Of a stretch of 64,000 nucleotides of DNA, positions 1 to 8,632 are shown piece after piece. Source of the DNA: Bin87 sp965217175 (lineage in GTDB: Bacteria; Chloroflexota; Dehalococcoidia; Lucifugimonadales; UBA3495); NCBI GenBank assembly GCA_965217175.1, contig OZ244251.1:2976001-3040000 (forward strand), written 5' to 3'. Below the pieces are notes generated by a model, which was given only the letters and a program-made list of their open reading frames with translations, did no database searches and was not told where the DNA came from. Numbering within the stretch: the first letter of the stretch is position 1; each line of letters begins with the position of its first letter. A program made the position numbers and the translations under genes.

Positions 1-1
1 G

Positions 2-1105
2 GACGAATCACCGCTGGGCCTTGACGCGGTCAACCTGTTTCTGGAAGAGCGTGACTGGAGCGACGGTATGCCCGTCATTCCGCCCACGCCGGCAGCCGTC
101 GAGGCGATGCTCAAGGGAACCAGGCGCAGCCCGCAGGATGTGGTGATGGTCATGGAGCCTGGCTTCGGCCTGGCGACCGTGGAGAAGATAGCCATCAACG
201 CGGTGATGGCGGGATGCAGCCCCGAACAGTTTCCCGTCCTGCTCGCCGCCATCGACTGCATTGCACAACCGGAGATGAACCACCGGGACATGCAGGTATC
301 GGGCCACACGGAAGCGCCGCTGATTCTGGTGAACGGACCCATCACCGAGAAGGCCGGGATCAACTTCGGTACATCCGCTATGGGACCGGGCGTGGTCAAC
401 CGGCCAAACACCGCCATCGGGCGGGCGCTGCGACTCTGCCTGATTAACATCGGGTACTGCAAGCCGGGCGCCGGAGACCCCAATTTCATTGGGTTGCCGA
501 CCAAGTTCGGGATGTGCATCGCGGAGAATGAGGCGCTAAGTCCGTGGCAGCCCTACCACATGGACAAGGGGTACAAGCACGAAGAGAGCGCGGTAACAGT
601 CGTTACGGTAACGGGTCCGACGGACATTCTCGATTCCAACTCGAAGAACCACCACGACACTCTGGACAATATTGCCTCCATGATGTTCTATCGCCACGCG
701 GGCGCAGGAAGCTGGATCCGAGGTCGGCAGTCGGCGCAGGTGGGCCATACCAACAAGCGCGTGGAGTACCAGGGCCCCTACCATCCCATCATGCTCAGTC
801 CCTCGCGTGCGGTTATTCTGGCCGAGGCAGGGATGAGCAAACAGGACACCCAGGAGTGGTTGCACGAGAATTGCCGCGCTCCGCTGAGTGAAGCCCTGGG
901 ATCGCGCGGGATGCCCAAGGATGCGGACGGAAAATGGCTTTCGCACCCTGAGTTACAGCACTTGGAAAATGATCCGGACGCCACGATCCCGGCGCTGGAA
1001 AGCCCCGAGCAGTACTTGCTGTTCGTGACCGGAGGATCAACTCACTACGCCAATTTCTTCTACGGCACTTACGGCATCGCAACGGTCCCGGTTGAAGATG
1101 TTTAG
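2..1105 (+). CDS. Conserved protein of unknown function, 5' truncated by window edge
   Basis: The reading frame is open from base 2, so the true start lies outside the window; at least 367 residues are visible. An early segment reads DGMPVIPPTP, followed by a glycine- and alanine-rich stretch with ATVEKIAINAVMAGC, and a middle part rich in Gly, Asn and Pro (GPGVVNRPNTAIGRALRL). No signal peptide or membrane segment is visible in the part present. I recognise the general look of a conserved family that begins with a DGxPVIPPT motif, but cannot assign a reaction. The stop is 30 bases before the next esterase-like gene on the same strand, so it probably belongs to the same catabolic operon. Confidence is high that it is a gene and low for function. 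Confidence 0.8.
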   Translation, partial: DESPLGLDAVNLFLEERDWSDGMPVIPPTPAAVEAMLKGTRRSPQDVVMVMEPGFGLATVEKIAINAVMAGCSPEQFPVLLAAIDCIAQPEMNHRDMQVSGHTEAPLILVNGPITEKAGINFGTSAMGPGVVNRPNTAIGRALRLCLINIGYCKPGAGDPNFIGLPTKFGMCIAENEALSPWQPYHMDKGYKHEESAVTVVTVTGPTDILDSNSKNHHDTLDNIASMMFYRHAGAGSWIRGRQSAQVGHTNKRVEYQGPYHPIMLSPSRAVILAEAGMSKQDTQEWLHENCRAPLSEALGSRGMPKDADGKWLSHPELQHLENDPDATIPALESPEQYLLFVTGGSTHYANFFYGTYGIATVPVEDV

Positions 1106-1135
1106 CGACTGGCAGGTCGCCCTTCGAGGAGTGGT

Positions 1136-2062
1136 ATGCCCAGGTTAGCGGCTGACAAATACGAAACCATAGTCAAGAAACCCGATGACATGGACGAATT
1201 CTGGGAAGATGTGCTGGCGGAGACCGCCAGGATTCCGCTGGAACCGGAAGTGGTTCACGATCCGCTGCGGTCATCTGAAGAGATCGATGTGTACGAGGTG
1301 TTCTTCACCAGCCTGGACCGGGTGCGGATCGCCGGATGGTACGCCCTGCCCAAACAGAGGGACGGCCGGCTGCCGGGGCTTTTGCAGGTACCGGGATACA
1401 ACATGGAGCCACCGGTTCCGAAGGTTTGGGCGCGCAAGAATTACGCGGCGTTCAGCGTGGCCCCGCGGGGAAAACTGCGAAGCAACCGACAGTTCAATCC
1501 CGGCTATCCCGGACTGCTCACCTACGGCATGGTGGACCGGAACATCTACTCCTACCGGGGTTTCTACATGGATGCCTGCCGAGCGGTGGAGTTCCTGTTG
1601 GGTCGGGAGGAAGTTGACGGCGACAGAATCGGCGTGACCGGACACAGCCAGGGCGGCGGGTTGACGGTGTCCACCGCTGCCTTGCGTCCTGAGATCAAGG
1701 CTGCGGCTGCCGGGGCTCCATACCTGTGCGGTTACATGGACGCCATTGAGCTGACCGACGCCTATCCGTACCAGGAGATTGCCGACTACCTGCGGATGAA
1801 TCCGGGGAGCCGGGAACAGGTGGAAAACACTCTGGCTTACTTTGACGGCATCAACCTGGCGCACCGAATCAACTGCCCGATAATTGTCAGCGTTGGGCTG
1901 CAGGACAGCACGTGTCCGCCGGAGACCGGCTACGCGATGTTCAACGCCATCTCCAGCGCCGACAAGAAAATTTACGGCTACGACGGCCACGGCCACGACG
2001 CCAACAACCATGAACACGGGGCCATCGTGGATGCGTTCATGGCGAAACACCTGAAGCCTTAG
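1136..2062 (+). CDS. Acetyl xylan esterase-like alpha/beta hydrolase (CE7 type)
   Basis: 308 residues, the usual length of acetyl xylan esterase/cephalosporin deacetylase-like hydrolases. The nucleophile elbow GHSQGGG places the serine at residue 171, an acid candidate is Asp257 in VSVGLQD, and histidines at 285-294 (GHGHDANNHEHG) supply the base. An RGxxSN-like segment (RGKLRSN, residues 111-117) before the nucleophile also fits the family. The start is supported by GAGGAG a few bases upstream. It likely hydrolyses a small ester in the cytoplasm; the substrate cannot be deduced. It is followed after 13 bases by a paralogue that lacks the catalytic serine, suggesting a tandem duplication inside one transcription unit. 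Confidence 0.87.
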   Translation: MPRLAADKYETIVKKPDDMDEFWEDVLAETARIPLEPEVVHDPLRSSEEIDVYEVFFTSLDRVRIAGWYALPKQRDGRLPGLLQVPGYNMEPPVPKVWARKNYAAFSVAPRGKLRSNRQFNPGYPGLLTYGMVDRNIYSYRGFYMDACRAVEFLLGREEVDGDRIGVTGHSQGGGLTVSTAALRPEIKAAAAGAPYLCGYMDAIELTDAYPYQEIADYLRMNPGSREQVENTLAYFDGINLAHRINCPIIVSVGLQDSTCPPETGYAMFNAISSADKKIYGYDGHGHDANNHEHGAIVDAFMAKHLKP

Positions 2063-2075
2063 CGGCCTGGACGAT

Positions 2076-2993
2076 ATGACGACAATGAGCGGAACCAAGC
2101 CGGCTGACTTCGACAGCTACTGGCAGGCGACCCTGGACCAGCTGGCGCAGTTGCCGGCGGCGCCGGAAGTCGTGGAGATCCCATTGCGGTCGACCGATTT
2201 TGCGACGGCGTACGGCGTGCGCCTCACATCGATTGGCCCCTACCGGATTTATGGATACCTGAGCATTCCGGTTGGAGACGGGCCATTTCCGGCCAAGTAC
2301 TTTTTGCCGCGTTACGGGAGTGTGGTGGATCTGGTGCCCCAGGGCACTGCCAACGGTCAACGCCGCCAGTACGTAACTTTCTCCATCTGCGTGCGCGGCC
2401 AGCGGCTGGCTGACCAACCGTACGCGGCGAGTTTCCCGGGGCTCCTGACCGACGGAATCTCCGACCACGAAACCTACGTGTACCGCGGGATCGTGGCGGA
2501 CTGTTGCCGAGGCGTGGAATATTTGGCCAGCCGACCTGAGGTTGACGGTACGCGCATCGCCGCCATCGGGCCGGATCTGGCCCTGACCACCGCGGCCCTG
2601 TGTCCGCAAATTACCCACGTGGTCTGCGGCCCGGCCCTCTCGTACGCGGCAGCCGAGCTGGCTCCCCGCACCGGAGCGTACCCACTGGAGGAGATCAACG
2701 ACTACCTGCGTCTGCATCCGGAGCGCCAGGTACCGGTGCACCGCACGTTGTCCTACTTCGATATCAGGTGGTTCGCGCCCCGGGTGAACGCGACCACCCT
2801 GCTGATGGCCGGCGCGGATGGCACGGCGCTGGACGCCGCCGCTCTGGAACCGCTGGTGCAGGCAATAAAGGGTGACACTGATGTGCATGAAGCAGAGCAT
2901 TCCGGTTATAAAGATGGTGTGTTCAGCGAAGAATGGTTGACTCGGCAATTCGGGCTCGCCGCACCCAGCCTGCCTCCACACTGGCAGCCGTAA
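2076..2993 (+). CDS. Esterase-like paralogue lacking the catalytic serine
   Basis: 305 residues, collinear with the preceding esterase: the N-terminal FDSYWQATL matches EFWEDVLAE, ASFPGLLTDG matches GYPGLLTYG, and VYRGIVADCCRGVEYL matches SYRGFYMDACRAVEFL. At the nucleophile elbow, however, GHSQG is replaced by GPDLA (residues 166-170), and the C-terminal Asp/His signature is not clearly present (residues near LLMAGADGT). It may be a non-catalytic partner of the upstream enzyme, a protein with changed chemistry, or an early pseudo-enzyme. The reading frame is intact, arguing that it is maintained. Family membership is secure by comparison with its neighbour; function is unknown. Confidence 0.8.
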   Translation: MTTMSGTKPADFDSYWQATLDQLAQLPAAPEVVEIPLRSTDFATAYGVRLTSIGPYRIYGYLSIPVGDGPFPAKYFLPRYGSVVDLVPQGTANGQRRQYVTFSICVRGQRLADQPYAASFPGLLTDGISDHETYVYRGIVADCCRGVEYLASRPEVDGTRIAAIGPDLALTTAALCPQITHVVCGPALSYAAAELAPRTGAYPLEEINDYLRLHPERQVPVHRTLSYFDIRWFAPRVNATTLLMAGADGTALDAAALEPLVQAIKGDTDVHEAEHSGYKDGVFSEEWLTRQFGLAAPSLPPHWQP

Positions 2994-3143
2994 GAGCCGG
3001 TCCGCTCCCCGTGTTTGCCTGCCACCGCTATTCTTGCCGGGGGATCTGACAGCGAGCGAGTCGTCCAATCCGAGAAACGGGAAATTTGCACTCACCGGGC
3101 GATCCGGCGCATTGCATCATCCCGAGGCGAACGGAGGGAAACA

Positions 3144-4250
3144 ATGAAGGCATCTTATCTTGGTGCGATGGGGTGGTCCCAGCGGCACCTGTTCCCCACG
3201 ACCTGGCCCATGCCACCGGGTTATCACGATCCGGAATCCTCCGTGCAGAGTTACCAGGACGGTATCGCCGAGTGCGAATTTGCCGAGGAAATGGGATTTG
3301 ACTGGGTCAGTTTTTCTGAACATCACTACTCGGGGCGGATTGCCACCGGCACTCCGGCGGTGATGGCGGCGGCGGTGGCCGAACGGTGCAAGAAGGTGAA
3401 GATTGCGATGCTGGGGCAGTTGTTGCCCCTGAACAATCCGATCCGGTGCGCCGAGGAGCTTGGACTGCTGGACAACCTGACCAATGGACGTTTGATCATT
3501 GGATTCCTGCGGGGAACCCCGAACGAAGACCAGACCTATGGCGTCAATCCCGCCGAGGGTCGCGGGCGGCTGTTTGAGGGAATGGATCTAATCCTGAAGG
3601 CGCTTACCGAACCGCAACCGTTCTCGTGGGAGGGACGCTACCACCAGTTTCGGACCGTGGCGGTGTGGCCGTTGCCGGTTCAGCAACCCCTGCCGCCGGT
3701 GATAGTTTGCACCCGTAGCGATGACACGGTGCGCTACGCCGCCGAGCATCAGCTTGGGCTTGGGGTATCGTTTGTGCAGCCGGAGAACATGGCGACGATC
3801 ACCGGCAAATATCTACAATGGTGTAAAGAGGCCGAATGGCAGCCGGAACCGGATCAGGTGGTGTACCGGGGCAGCATCTATCTGGCTGAAACTGATCAGC
3901 AATCCGAGGAATGGCTGGCACAACGCACTGGGATGGGTCCGGTGCCGCGCGGGATTGAGATGAGCGCCGGAGCTTCGCGCGCGGTGAATGATGCACGCCA
4001 AATCGACGGGTCGAGCCTGCGTGCAGCCGTGGCGGGTAGTCCTCAGGGTGATGTGGTTGGAGTGGCGGGCAGGCTGAATTTCATGGGGAGTCCGGACACG
4101 GTGGTGAAGCAGATCAAGCAGTTCCATGACGAGTGCGGGGCGGGGGTGGTGGACCTATTCTTCCAGCAACCGGGCGTCACTCATCAGGAAGTCATGCGGG
4201 AAATCGACCTGTTCGGCCGGGAAGTACTGCCTCGCATCCGAGAGTTTTAG
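3144..4250 (+). CDS. LLM-class flavin-dependent oxidoreductase
   Basis: 368 residues of bacterial luciferase-like (LLM) TIM-barrel type. Recognisable segments are the early EFAEEMGFDWVSFSEHH, the LPLNNPIRCAEELGLLDNL block and the GRLIIGFLRGTP motif. Such enzymes use reduced FMN or F420 and often open rings, desulfurise or hydroxylate small molecules; the specific substrate is not visible. The ATG was chosen over an upstream in-frame start because GGAGGG lies seven bases before it. The last about 47 codons are duplicated at 7620-7759 in a chimeric remnant. Two alpha/beta hydrolase genes follow at short spacing, suggesting an oxidise-then-hydrolyse operon. Confidence 0.9.
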   Translation: MKASYLGAMGWSQRHLFPTTWPMPPGYHDPESSVQSYQDGIAECEFAEEMGFDWVSFSEHHYSGRIATGTPAVMAAAVAERCKKVKIAMLGQLLPLNNPIRCAEELGLLDNLTNGRLIIGFLRGTPNEDQTYGVNPAEGRGRLFEGMDLILKALTEPQPFSWEGRYHQFRTVAVWPLPVQQPLPPVIVCTRSDDTVRYAAEHQLGLGVSFVQPENMATITGKYLQWCKEAEWQPEPDQVVYRGSIYLAETDQQSEEWLAQRTGMGPVPRGIEMSAGASRAVNDARQIDGSSLRAAVAGSPQGDVVGVAGRLNFMGSPDTVVKQIKQFHDECGAGVVDLFFQQPGVTHQEVMREIDLFGREVLPRIREF

Positions 4251-4284
4251 CAGGGTAACCGCGGCCAGGGGTTGGGAGCAACGT

Positions 4285-4941
4285 ATGTCAGGCACGTCGG
4301 CGGATCCTGAGGTTTATCAAGCGGAGCGGCTGGTTCACGTTGGGGGTGAAACCATCCGCTATTGGGAAGCAGGCGCCGGCGAAGTCGTGGTGATTCTGGA
4401 TGGCGGTGGCGCCGGCATGGCGAAACTCCAGGACGCATTGGCCGGCAAATACCGGGTGATTCGGCTGGAACCGCACGGAACCGGGACCTCGAAAGACGTG
4501 GCCAGCCTGATGGTCCAGGCGGTGCGTGAGATAACGAGCGGAAAGATCACGCTGATTGCGGCCTCCGGTTCCGCGAACGCAGCCATTTGGCACGCGCTGG
4601 AGGCGACACAAGTGGTGGAAGCCCTGGTGCTAATTTCCCCAGTGGCCGTTTTGCCTGCCGGAGAGGCCGACGGAGGCCGTGATGCGGGCCTGGAGAGCAG
4701 GATGGGCGAAATCGAATGTGCAGCGCTGGTTGTGTTCGGGCTGAACGACCGCACGATTGCTCCGGAAGCGGCAGGCGTTTACAAGGCAAATATTCCCAAC
4801 TGCAACGTGTCGCTGGTGTACGACGCGGGCCACAACATCATGGCCGATCGTCCGGAAGCATTGATCGACGTGGTATCCGATTTTGTGGAGAGGGGAGAGG
4901 CGTTCATCGTGGCGCGGCATTCCGGCTTGATCAACCCGTGA
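4285..4941 (+). CDS. Small alpha/beta hydrolase
   Basis: 218 residues. The strand-turn-helix nucleophile elbow is IAASGSA with Ser94 in an A-x-S-x-S setting, Asp in FGLNDRTI and His in YDAGHNIM complete a plausible triad. The protein is shorter than most alpha/beta hydrolases because the lid region between the nucleophile and the acid is very brief. The ATG chosen begins after the stop of the upstream LLM gene; the frame stays open further upstream, inside that gene, but that part does not resemble a hydrolase. It is probably co-transcribed with the LLM enzyme and the following hydrolase. Substrate unknown. Confidence 0.8.
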   Translation: MSGTSADPEVYQAERLVHVGGETIRYWEAGAGEVVVILDGGGAGMAKLQDALAGKYRVIRLEPHGTGTSKDVASLMVQAVREITSGKITLIAASGSANAAIWHALEATQVVEALVLISPVAVLPAGEADGGRDAGLESRMGEIECAALVVFGLNDRTIAPEAAGVYKANIPNCNVSLVYDAGHNIMADRPEALIDVVSDFVERGEAFIVARHSGLINP

Positions 4942-5006
4942 GTCGCAGCATCCCGAGTTGCATCGCACACCACTGATTTTGATTCGCCACAGGAGTTGTT
5001 GACGCT

Positions 5007-5780
5007 ATGCCATTTGTGAATTTACCCGGGGTGGACCTGTGGTTCGAGGACACCGGCGGGTCTGGAACGCCGGTGATCTTTATGCACGCGGCATCCGGCA
5101 CTTGCGATAGCTGGGTACATCAGCTGTCGGCGTTCACAACGTCGGGATACCGGTGCATCACGTACGACCGGCGCACCTGGGGTCGTTCGCGGCCGACCGA
5201 CGCCAACGAGCAGCCGGGTTTCGTGGGCGATGACCTGCATGGACTGGTCGAGCACCTGGGACTGCAACGGTTCCACCTGGTAGCTACGGCGGCGGGCGGG
5301 ATCACTGCGCTGGACTATGCGCTGGACCATCCGGAGCGCGTGCTCAGCCTGGTGGCGGCCAACACCATCGGCGGTGTTCAGGACCCGGAATATCTGGAGG
5401 TGCAAACCCGGCTGCGACCGGCGGAAATTCAGGAACTCCCGGTGAACCTGCGGGAGCTGGGGCCATCGTACCGGGGCACCGACCCGGAAGGCGCTCAACG
5501 GTGGCTGGAAATCGAACTGGCAAGCCGTCCGTACGGGACATTGCCCTCGCAACCGGTACGCGAGCCGATCACCTATTCGCGGCTCGGCACTATGAGGGTT
5601 CCAACGCTGATACTGTCCGGGGAGGCCGATCTGCTCTCGCCGCCGGCGCTGATGCGGATGCTGGCGGCGCACATTCCCACCAGCCGTTTTGCGTCGTTGG
5701 CCGACGCGGGACACGGGGCATTTTGGGAACGACCCCAGGTCTGGAATGGCCTGGTGCTGGAGTTCATTGGCCAACACTAG
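5007..5780 (+). CDS. Alpha/beta hydrolase-fold protein with alanine at the nucleophile position
   Basis: 257 residues with a typical fold: early FMHAASGTCDSW oxyanion region, TYDRRTWGRS, then LVATAAGGITAL at the elbow. The elbow normally reads G-x-S-x-G-G; here it is A93-T-A95-A-G-G, so the catalytic serine is replaced by Ala95. Asp in LILSGEADLLSP and His in LADAGHGAFW are retained. I have an impression that a subfamily with this AAGG elbow exists, so the change may be ancestral and not decay, but I could not check it. The stop region is duplicated at 7759-7809. It is the last gene of the LLM-hydrolase-hydrolase set. Confidence 0.82.
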   Translation: MPFVNLPGVDLWFEDTGGSGTPVIFMHAASGTCDSWVHQLSAFTTSGYRCITYDRRTWGRSRPTDANEQPGFVGDDLHGLVEHLGLQRFHLVATAAGGITALDYALDHPERVLSLVAANTIGGVQDPEYLEVQTRLRPAEIQELPVNLRELGPSYRGTDPEGAQRWLEIELASRPYGTLPSQPVREPITYSRLGTMRVPTLILSGEADLLSPPALMRMLAAHIPTSRFASLADAGHGAFWERPQVWNGLVLEFIGQH

Positions 5781-5812
5781 CCGCCGCAGAAGATTAGGCT
5801 TTGCTCGTGGGC

Positions 5813-5841
5813 TTGACATCACGGCGCAACTGAGATTAAGT
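5813..5841 (+). promoter_or_regulatory. Possible promoter for the lipoprotein gene
   Basis: A perfect TTGACA is followed after 17 bases by TTAAGT, a weak -10. It lies in the 130-base gap before the lipoprotein gene at 5911, in an otherwise GC-rich context. Suggestive only. Confidence 0.3.
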
Positions 5842-5910
5842 ACCCTGTGAAGGCAGGAGCCTAAACACAAAAAAGGCCGCATACGGGCCGGGAGCAGATG
5901 CGATATATCC

Positions 5911-7068
5911 ATGGCACGTTGGCGCAGCTTCGGTTACCTGAAGTTGGGAATAATCCTAGCTGTTGCAATGTTAGCTGTTGCTTGCGACGACCCAAGGACT
6001 GGTCCCGCACCAAGCCCGGCACCGACTCCCACTATCGCGGCAAGCCCGTCCCCAACATCAGTGCCAACCTCGATTCCGGCGCCCACGGACTCCCCGACTC
6101 CCCTGCCGACTCCTACCGCCAGCCCGACACCGGAGCCGACAAAGGCCCCTGAACCCACGGAAACCCCGGAACCATCGGCTACGCTCGCGACCACCCCAAC
6201 GCCTGCGCCGTCACCGACTCCTACCGCTACTCCTACACCAACGCCTATAATAACTCCTACTCCTGAAAATCTGGATGTTTTGGACTATGTTAAATGGGAG
6301 ATAGGCAGTGAAGTGTCATTGACGGACCAGCAGAATGCAAAGTATGCGGTTCAGTTGATGCATGATTACATGGTATCATTAGGTATGCCTAAAATTGAGG
6401 AAGATATTACGTTTCATCTTTACTATAATCATGATACTATGGCAGCTGCATTGGCGAGACTAACAGGGTGGTCTTTTGAGAAGACTTGGGACCGTTTGGG
6501 ACCTGATGGATCATCTGGGATGTGTGGTAAAGGATATACTTTTGCGAATTTATCTAGCCAACATATCCAGAGAAGACCAGAGAAGGGTTTGATCAGTTTA
6601 GCAGCCGGAGAGTTCTATTGCGCCCAGAAGTACGATTGGAGCGAGCTGCGGCTGAGTTCGCCTGGGGATGAGGTACCAGAAGCCGGTCCGCGTTGGCTCC
6701 ATTCTGGCACCGGTTACTTCTTGATACATGATCTCCTGTCCGAGGCCTTACACGATACTCATGATGGATACCGAGAATGGCTACTAAGCGGGGTGCAGGG
6801 TGAATATGCACCGCTAAGAACTATGGAAACTCGCGTTGGCTTTACAGCAGCCGGTTCAAATCCCTACAGATATAGTGCGCTTGCCGCAGAACTACTGGCA
6901 TCCCATACTGGCGTTCGTTCCCTGATTCACTATTACACATCCCTAAAACACGGAACTACTTGGCAGAAAGAGTTCCAAAATACTTTTGGGATGAGTGTTG
7001 ATGAGTTTTATGGCTTGTTTGAGGAGCATCGTGCTGCTGGTTATCCTGAACTAAGCATCGCTAAATGA
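5911..7068 (+). CDS. Lipoprotein with Pro/Thr/Ser linker and a peptidase-MA-like C-terminal domain
   Basis: 385 residues. Residues 1-25 form a lipoprotein signal ending in LAVAC, so the mature protein should be anchored on the outer face of the membrane. Residues about 29-120 are a low-complexity linker of Pro, Thr, Ser and Ala (PTPTPSP-like), a typical spacer across a cell envelope. The remaining about 260 residues resemble the M1/peptidase-MA-like domains common in Chloroflexota: PRWLHSGTGYFL looks like the P-x-W-L-x-E-G-x-A-x-Y motif with the Glu replaced, and AAGEFYCAQ sits where an HExxH motif would be. The domain is therefore probably non-catalytic. Base composition drops sharply in AT-richer codons after about 6250, hinting at a different origin for this domain. 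Confidence 0.75.
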   Translation: MARWRSFGYLKLGIILAVAMLAVACDDPRTGPAPSPAPTPTIAASPSPTSVPTSIPAPTDSPTPLPTPTASPTPEPTKAPEPTETPEPSATLATTPTPAPSPTPTATPTPTPIITPTPENLDVLDYVKWEIGSEVSLTDQQNAKYAVQLMHDYMVSLGMPKIEEDITFHLYYNHDTMAAALARLTGWSFEKTWDRLGPDGSSGMCGKGYTFANLSSQHIQRRPEKGLISLAAGEFYCAQKYDWSELRLSSPGDEVPEAGPRWLHSGTGYFLIHDLLSEALHDTHDGYREWLLSGVQGEYAPLRTMETRVGFTAAGSNPYRYSALAAELLASHTGVRSLIHYYTSLKHGTTWQKEFQNTFGMSVDEFYGLFEEHRAAGYPELSIAK

Positions 7069-7619
7069 TATGCTCTGCTGGCATGTAACCATATGCAACA
7101 AACATTAACAAGTGAGAATTTGTGCTTGCTTCGGTTCTCTGAGAAGGCATGCCACAAAACAAAATGCAAGAAAGATGCACCTAAATCGAACCTGCGAGGC
7201 TTGCATGCGCCTACACAAGGAAATCGCTAAAAGCCCACGACGGTAGGCTCGTCCACTAATCCGCTTTTCCTGTTGATCCGGGCAACTGGCGCACGGAGGT
7301 ACCCCAAAGGCGGTTTGGGCGCTGGCAGATGAGACGACCCGCGATGCCTGCCGTGATCTTACGAGCCGCCCTCCGATGGAGTGATGAACGGTCACAAGAC
7401 AACTGTGTAACCGAAAAGCTCGCAAAACGTGGACGTGCAGGGGAAGGACACCGAGACGCAAGACGCGGTGTCCTCTCCTCGTGTCTTGTGGCCTGGCATC
7501 CCGCGCCGACCGGGCCTTTCTCCCTTCTGGCTCGGCGCTCAGCACCCACTCGAAGAGGGGCGGGGACGAAGGCTTAGCCTGGCCGCTGCGTCCCAGGGGC
7601 TGCGCCGGTTCCTCGGCCG
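7069..7619. other. Intergenic region without a convincing gene
   Basis: About 550 bases with no frame that resembles a protein or has a good ribosome site. A GGACACCG/CGGTGTCC hairpin (7446-7453 with 7466-7473) is the only clear structure; it has no T-run and I do not call it a terminator. Confidence 0.6.
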
Positions 7620-7809
7620 GGCTGAATTTCATGGGGAGTCCGGACACGGTGGTGAAGCAGATCAAGCAGTTCCACGACGAGTGCGGGGCGGGGGTGGTGG
7701 ACTTGTTCTTCCAGCAACCTGGCGTAACTCACCAGGAAGTCATGCGGGAAATCGACCTGGGTCTGGAACGGCCTGGCGCTGGAGTTCATCGGCCAACACT
7801 AGCCGCCGC
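7620..7809 (+). pseudogene. Chimeric remnant of the LLM and hydrolase 3' ends
   Basis: Bases 7620-7759 are nearly identical to 4072-4211, the end of the LLM oxidoreductase gene; at 7759/7760 the sequence switches to match 5738-5788, the end of the alanine-nucleophile hydrolase gene, including its stop codon and the following bases. It therefore represents a partial second copy of the 3144-5780 block from which everything between the two junction points has been deleted. The frame across the junction changes, so it does not encode a useful protein. Only a few silent or near-silent differences separate it from the parents, so the duplication is fairly recent. Confidence 0.85.
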
Positions 7810-7837
7810 GATGTTTTAGGTTGTGTTGACAAATACC

Positions 7838-8110
7838 GTCATTCCCGCGAAAGCAGGAGTGACGGGCTGGTTTGCTAATTGTCAACAGGCTCCAGGGTCT
7901 CATGCGTATCCACTTTGTCAAACCAAACTGGCCGACTGTCATTGCGAAGGGCGCCTACCCCCACCTGTCATTGCGAGGAGCGCAGCCGCTCATGGTGAGC
8001 CTGTCGAACCACGTGGCAATCTCGTTGAGGTTGAGCACATGTCGGGGAACCATCATTGCTACGGCGACGAGATTGCCACCCCCGTATCAAGTACGGGGTC
8101 GCAATGACAG
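7838..8110. repeat. Dispersed short repeats, including a unit with terminal inverted repeats
   Basis: The stretch contains several recognisable short repeat cores: GTCATTCCCGCGAAAGCAGG at 7838, CTGTCATTGCGA at 7936 and again at 7965, GAGCCTGTCGAACCA at 7997, and a palindromic CCCCGTATCAAGTACGGGG near 8081. The segment 7965-8110 is bounded by CTGTCATTGCGA and its reverse complement TCGCAATGACAG, so it looks like a small non-coding mobile repeat (MITE-like) or folded REP-type unit. Related cores occur near 12580 and 26750. No protein is encoded. Confidence 0.7.
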
Positions 8111-8155
8111 ATTAAAGTCGGTACGCGTGAGGCTCCTGGGTTGGAGCGCAGGCAG

Positions 8156-8593
8156 TCAGGCGTCCGCCGAGTAGTCCCAGGAGCGAATGCGATGAGGTGA
8201 CACCTTGATGTAGGCGGCGCCGGTTCTTGGTTCGGTGGGGAGGTCGTGCTCGGGGACACCGCGCAATTTCGCGGCTTCGCGGGAGTAGTGCAGGATCTCA
8301 GCCGGGTCCGAATGAACCGTCGCGTTACCCTGCACCATCAGTCCCTTGATGTCTCCCATGGAACCGCCGGTTTCGATCAGCAGGCTCACCTTTGGGTTGT
8401 GCTGAATGTTCTTCAGCTTGCGGGTGTTGGATCGCACGCCCATCAGGATGTCATCACCCAGCCGGAAGTACCCCAAGGGTACGGTATGGGGAAATCCATC
8501 CGGGCCGATGGTGGTTAGCACGATCCAACCCGGTTTGCTATCGAGAAATGCGTGGGCTTCCTGGCGAGTCAGTTGGCGAGGCATCAAATTCAC
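8156..8593 (-). CDS. Pyridoxamine 5'-phosphate oxidase-family flavin/F420 protein
   Basis: 145 residues with the PPOX split-barrel pattern: WIVLTTIGPDGFPHTVPLGY (first beta hairpin), DDILMGVRSNTRKLKNIQHNP (phosphate-binding and the conserved K/R-x-x-N-x-x-x-N-P segment), then VSLLIETGG. Small members of this family bind FMN, F420 or haem and reduce small substrates; which cofactor is used cannot be told from the sequence. A second in-frame ATG three codons later is an alternative start. It is followed downstream on its strand by dispersed repeats, and an EthD-like gene lies upstream on the same strand with a 39-base gap. Confidence 0.85.
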   Translation of the reverse strand: MNLMPRQLTRQEAHAFLDSKPGWIVLTTIGPDGFPHTVPLGYFRLGDDILMGVRSNTRKLKNIQHNPKVSLLIETGGSMGDIKGLMVQGNATVHSDPAEILHYSREAAKLRGVPEHDLPTEPRTGAAYIKVSPHRIRSWDYSADA

Positions 8594-8632
8594 CCCAGTG
8601 GTTCGTCATAGTACCGGAAGTGCAGGAGTTGC

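Noticed and set aside
7256..7577. Short proteins on either strand in the 7.1-7.6 kb gap
   Set aside because: No start signals and no protein-like composition; frames exist because of high GC content.
7936..8110. CRISPR array in the repeat region
   Set aside because: Repeats are inverted or mosaic with irregular spacing, no cas genes in the window.
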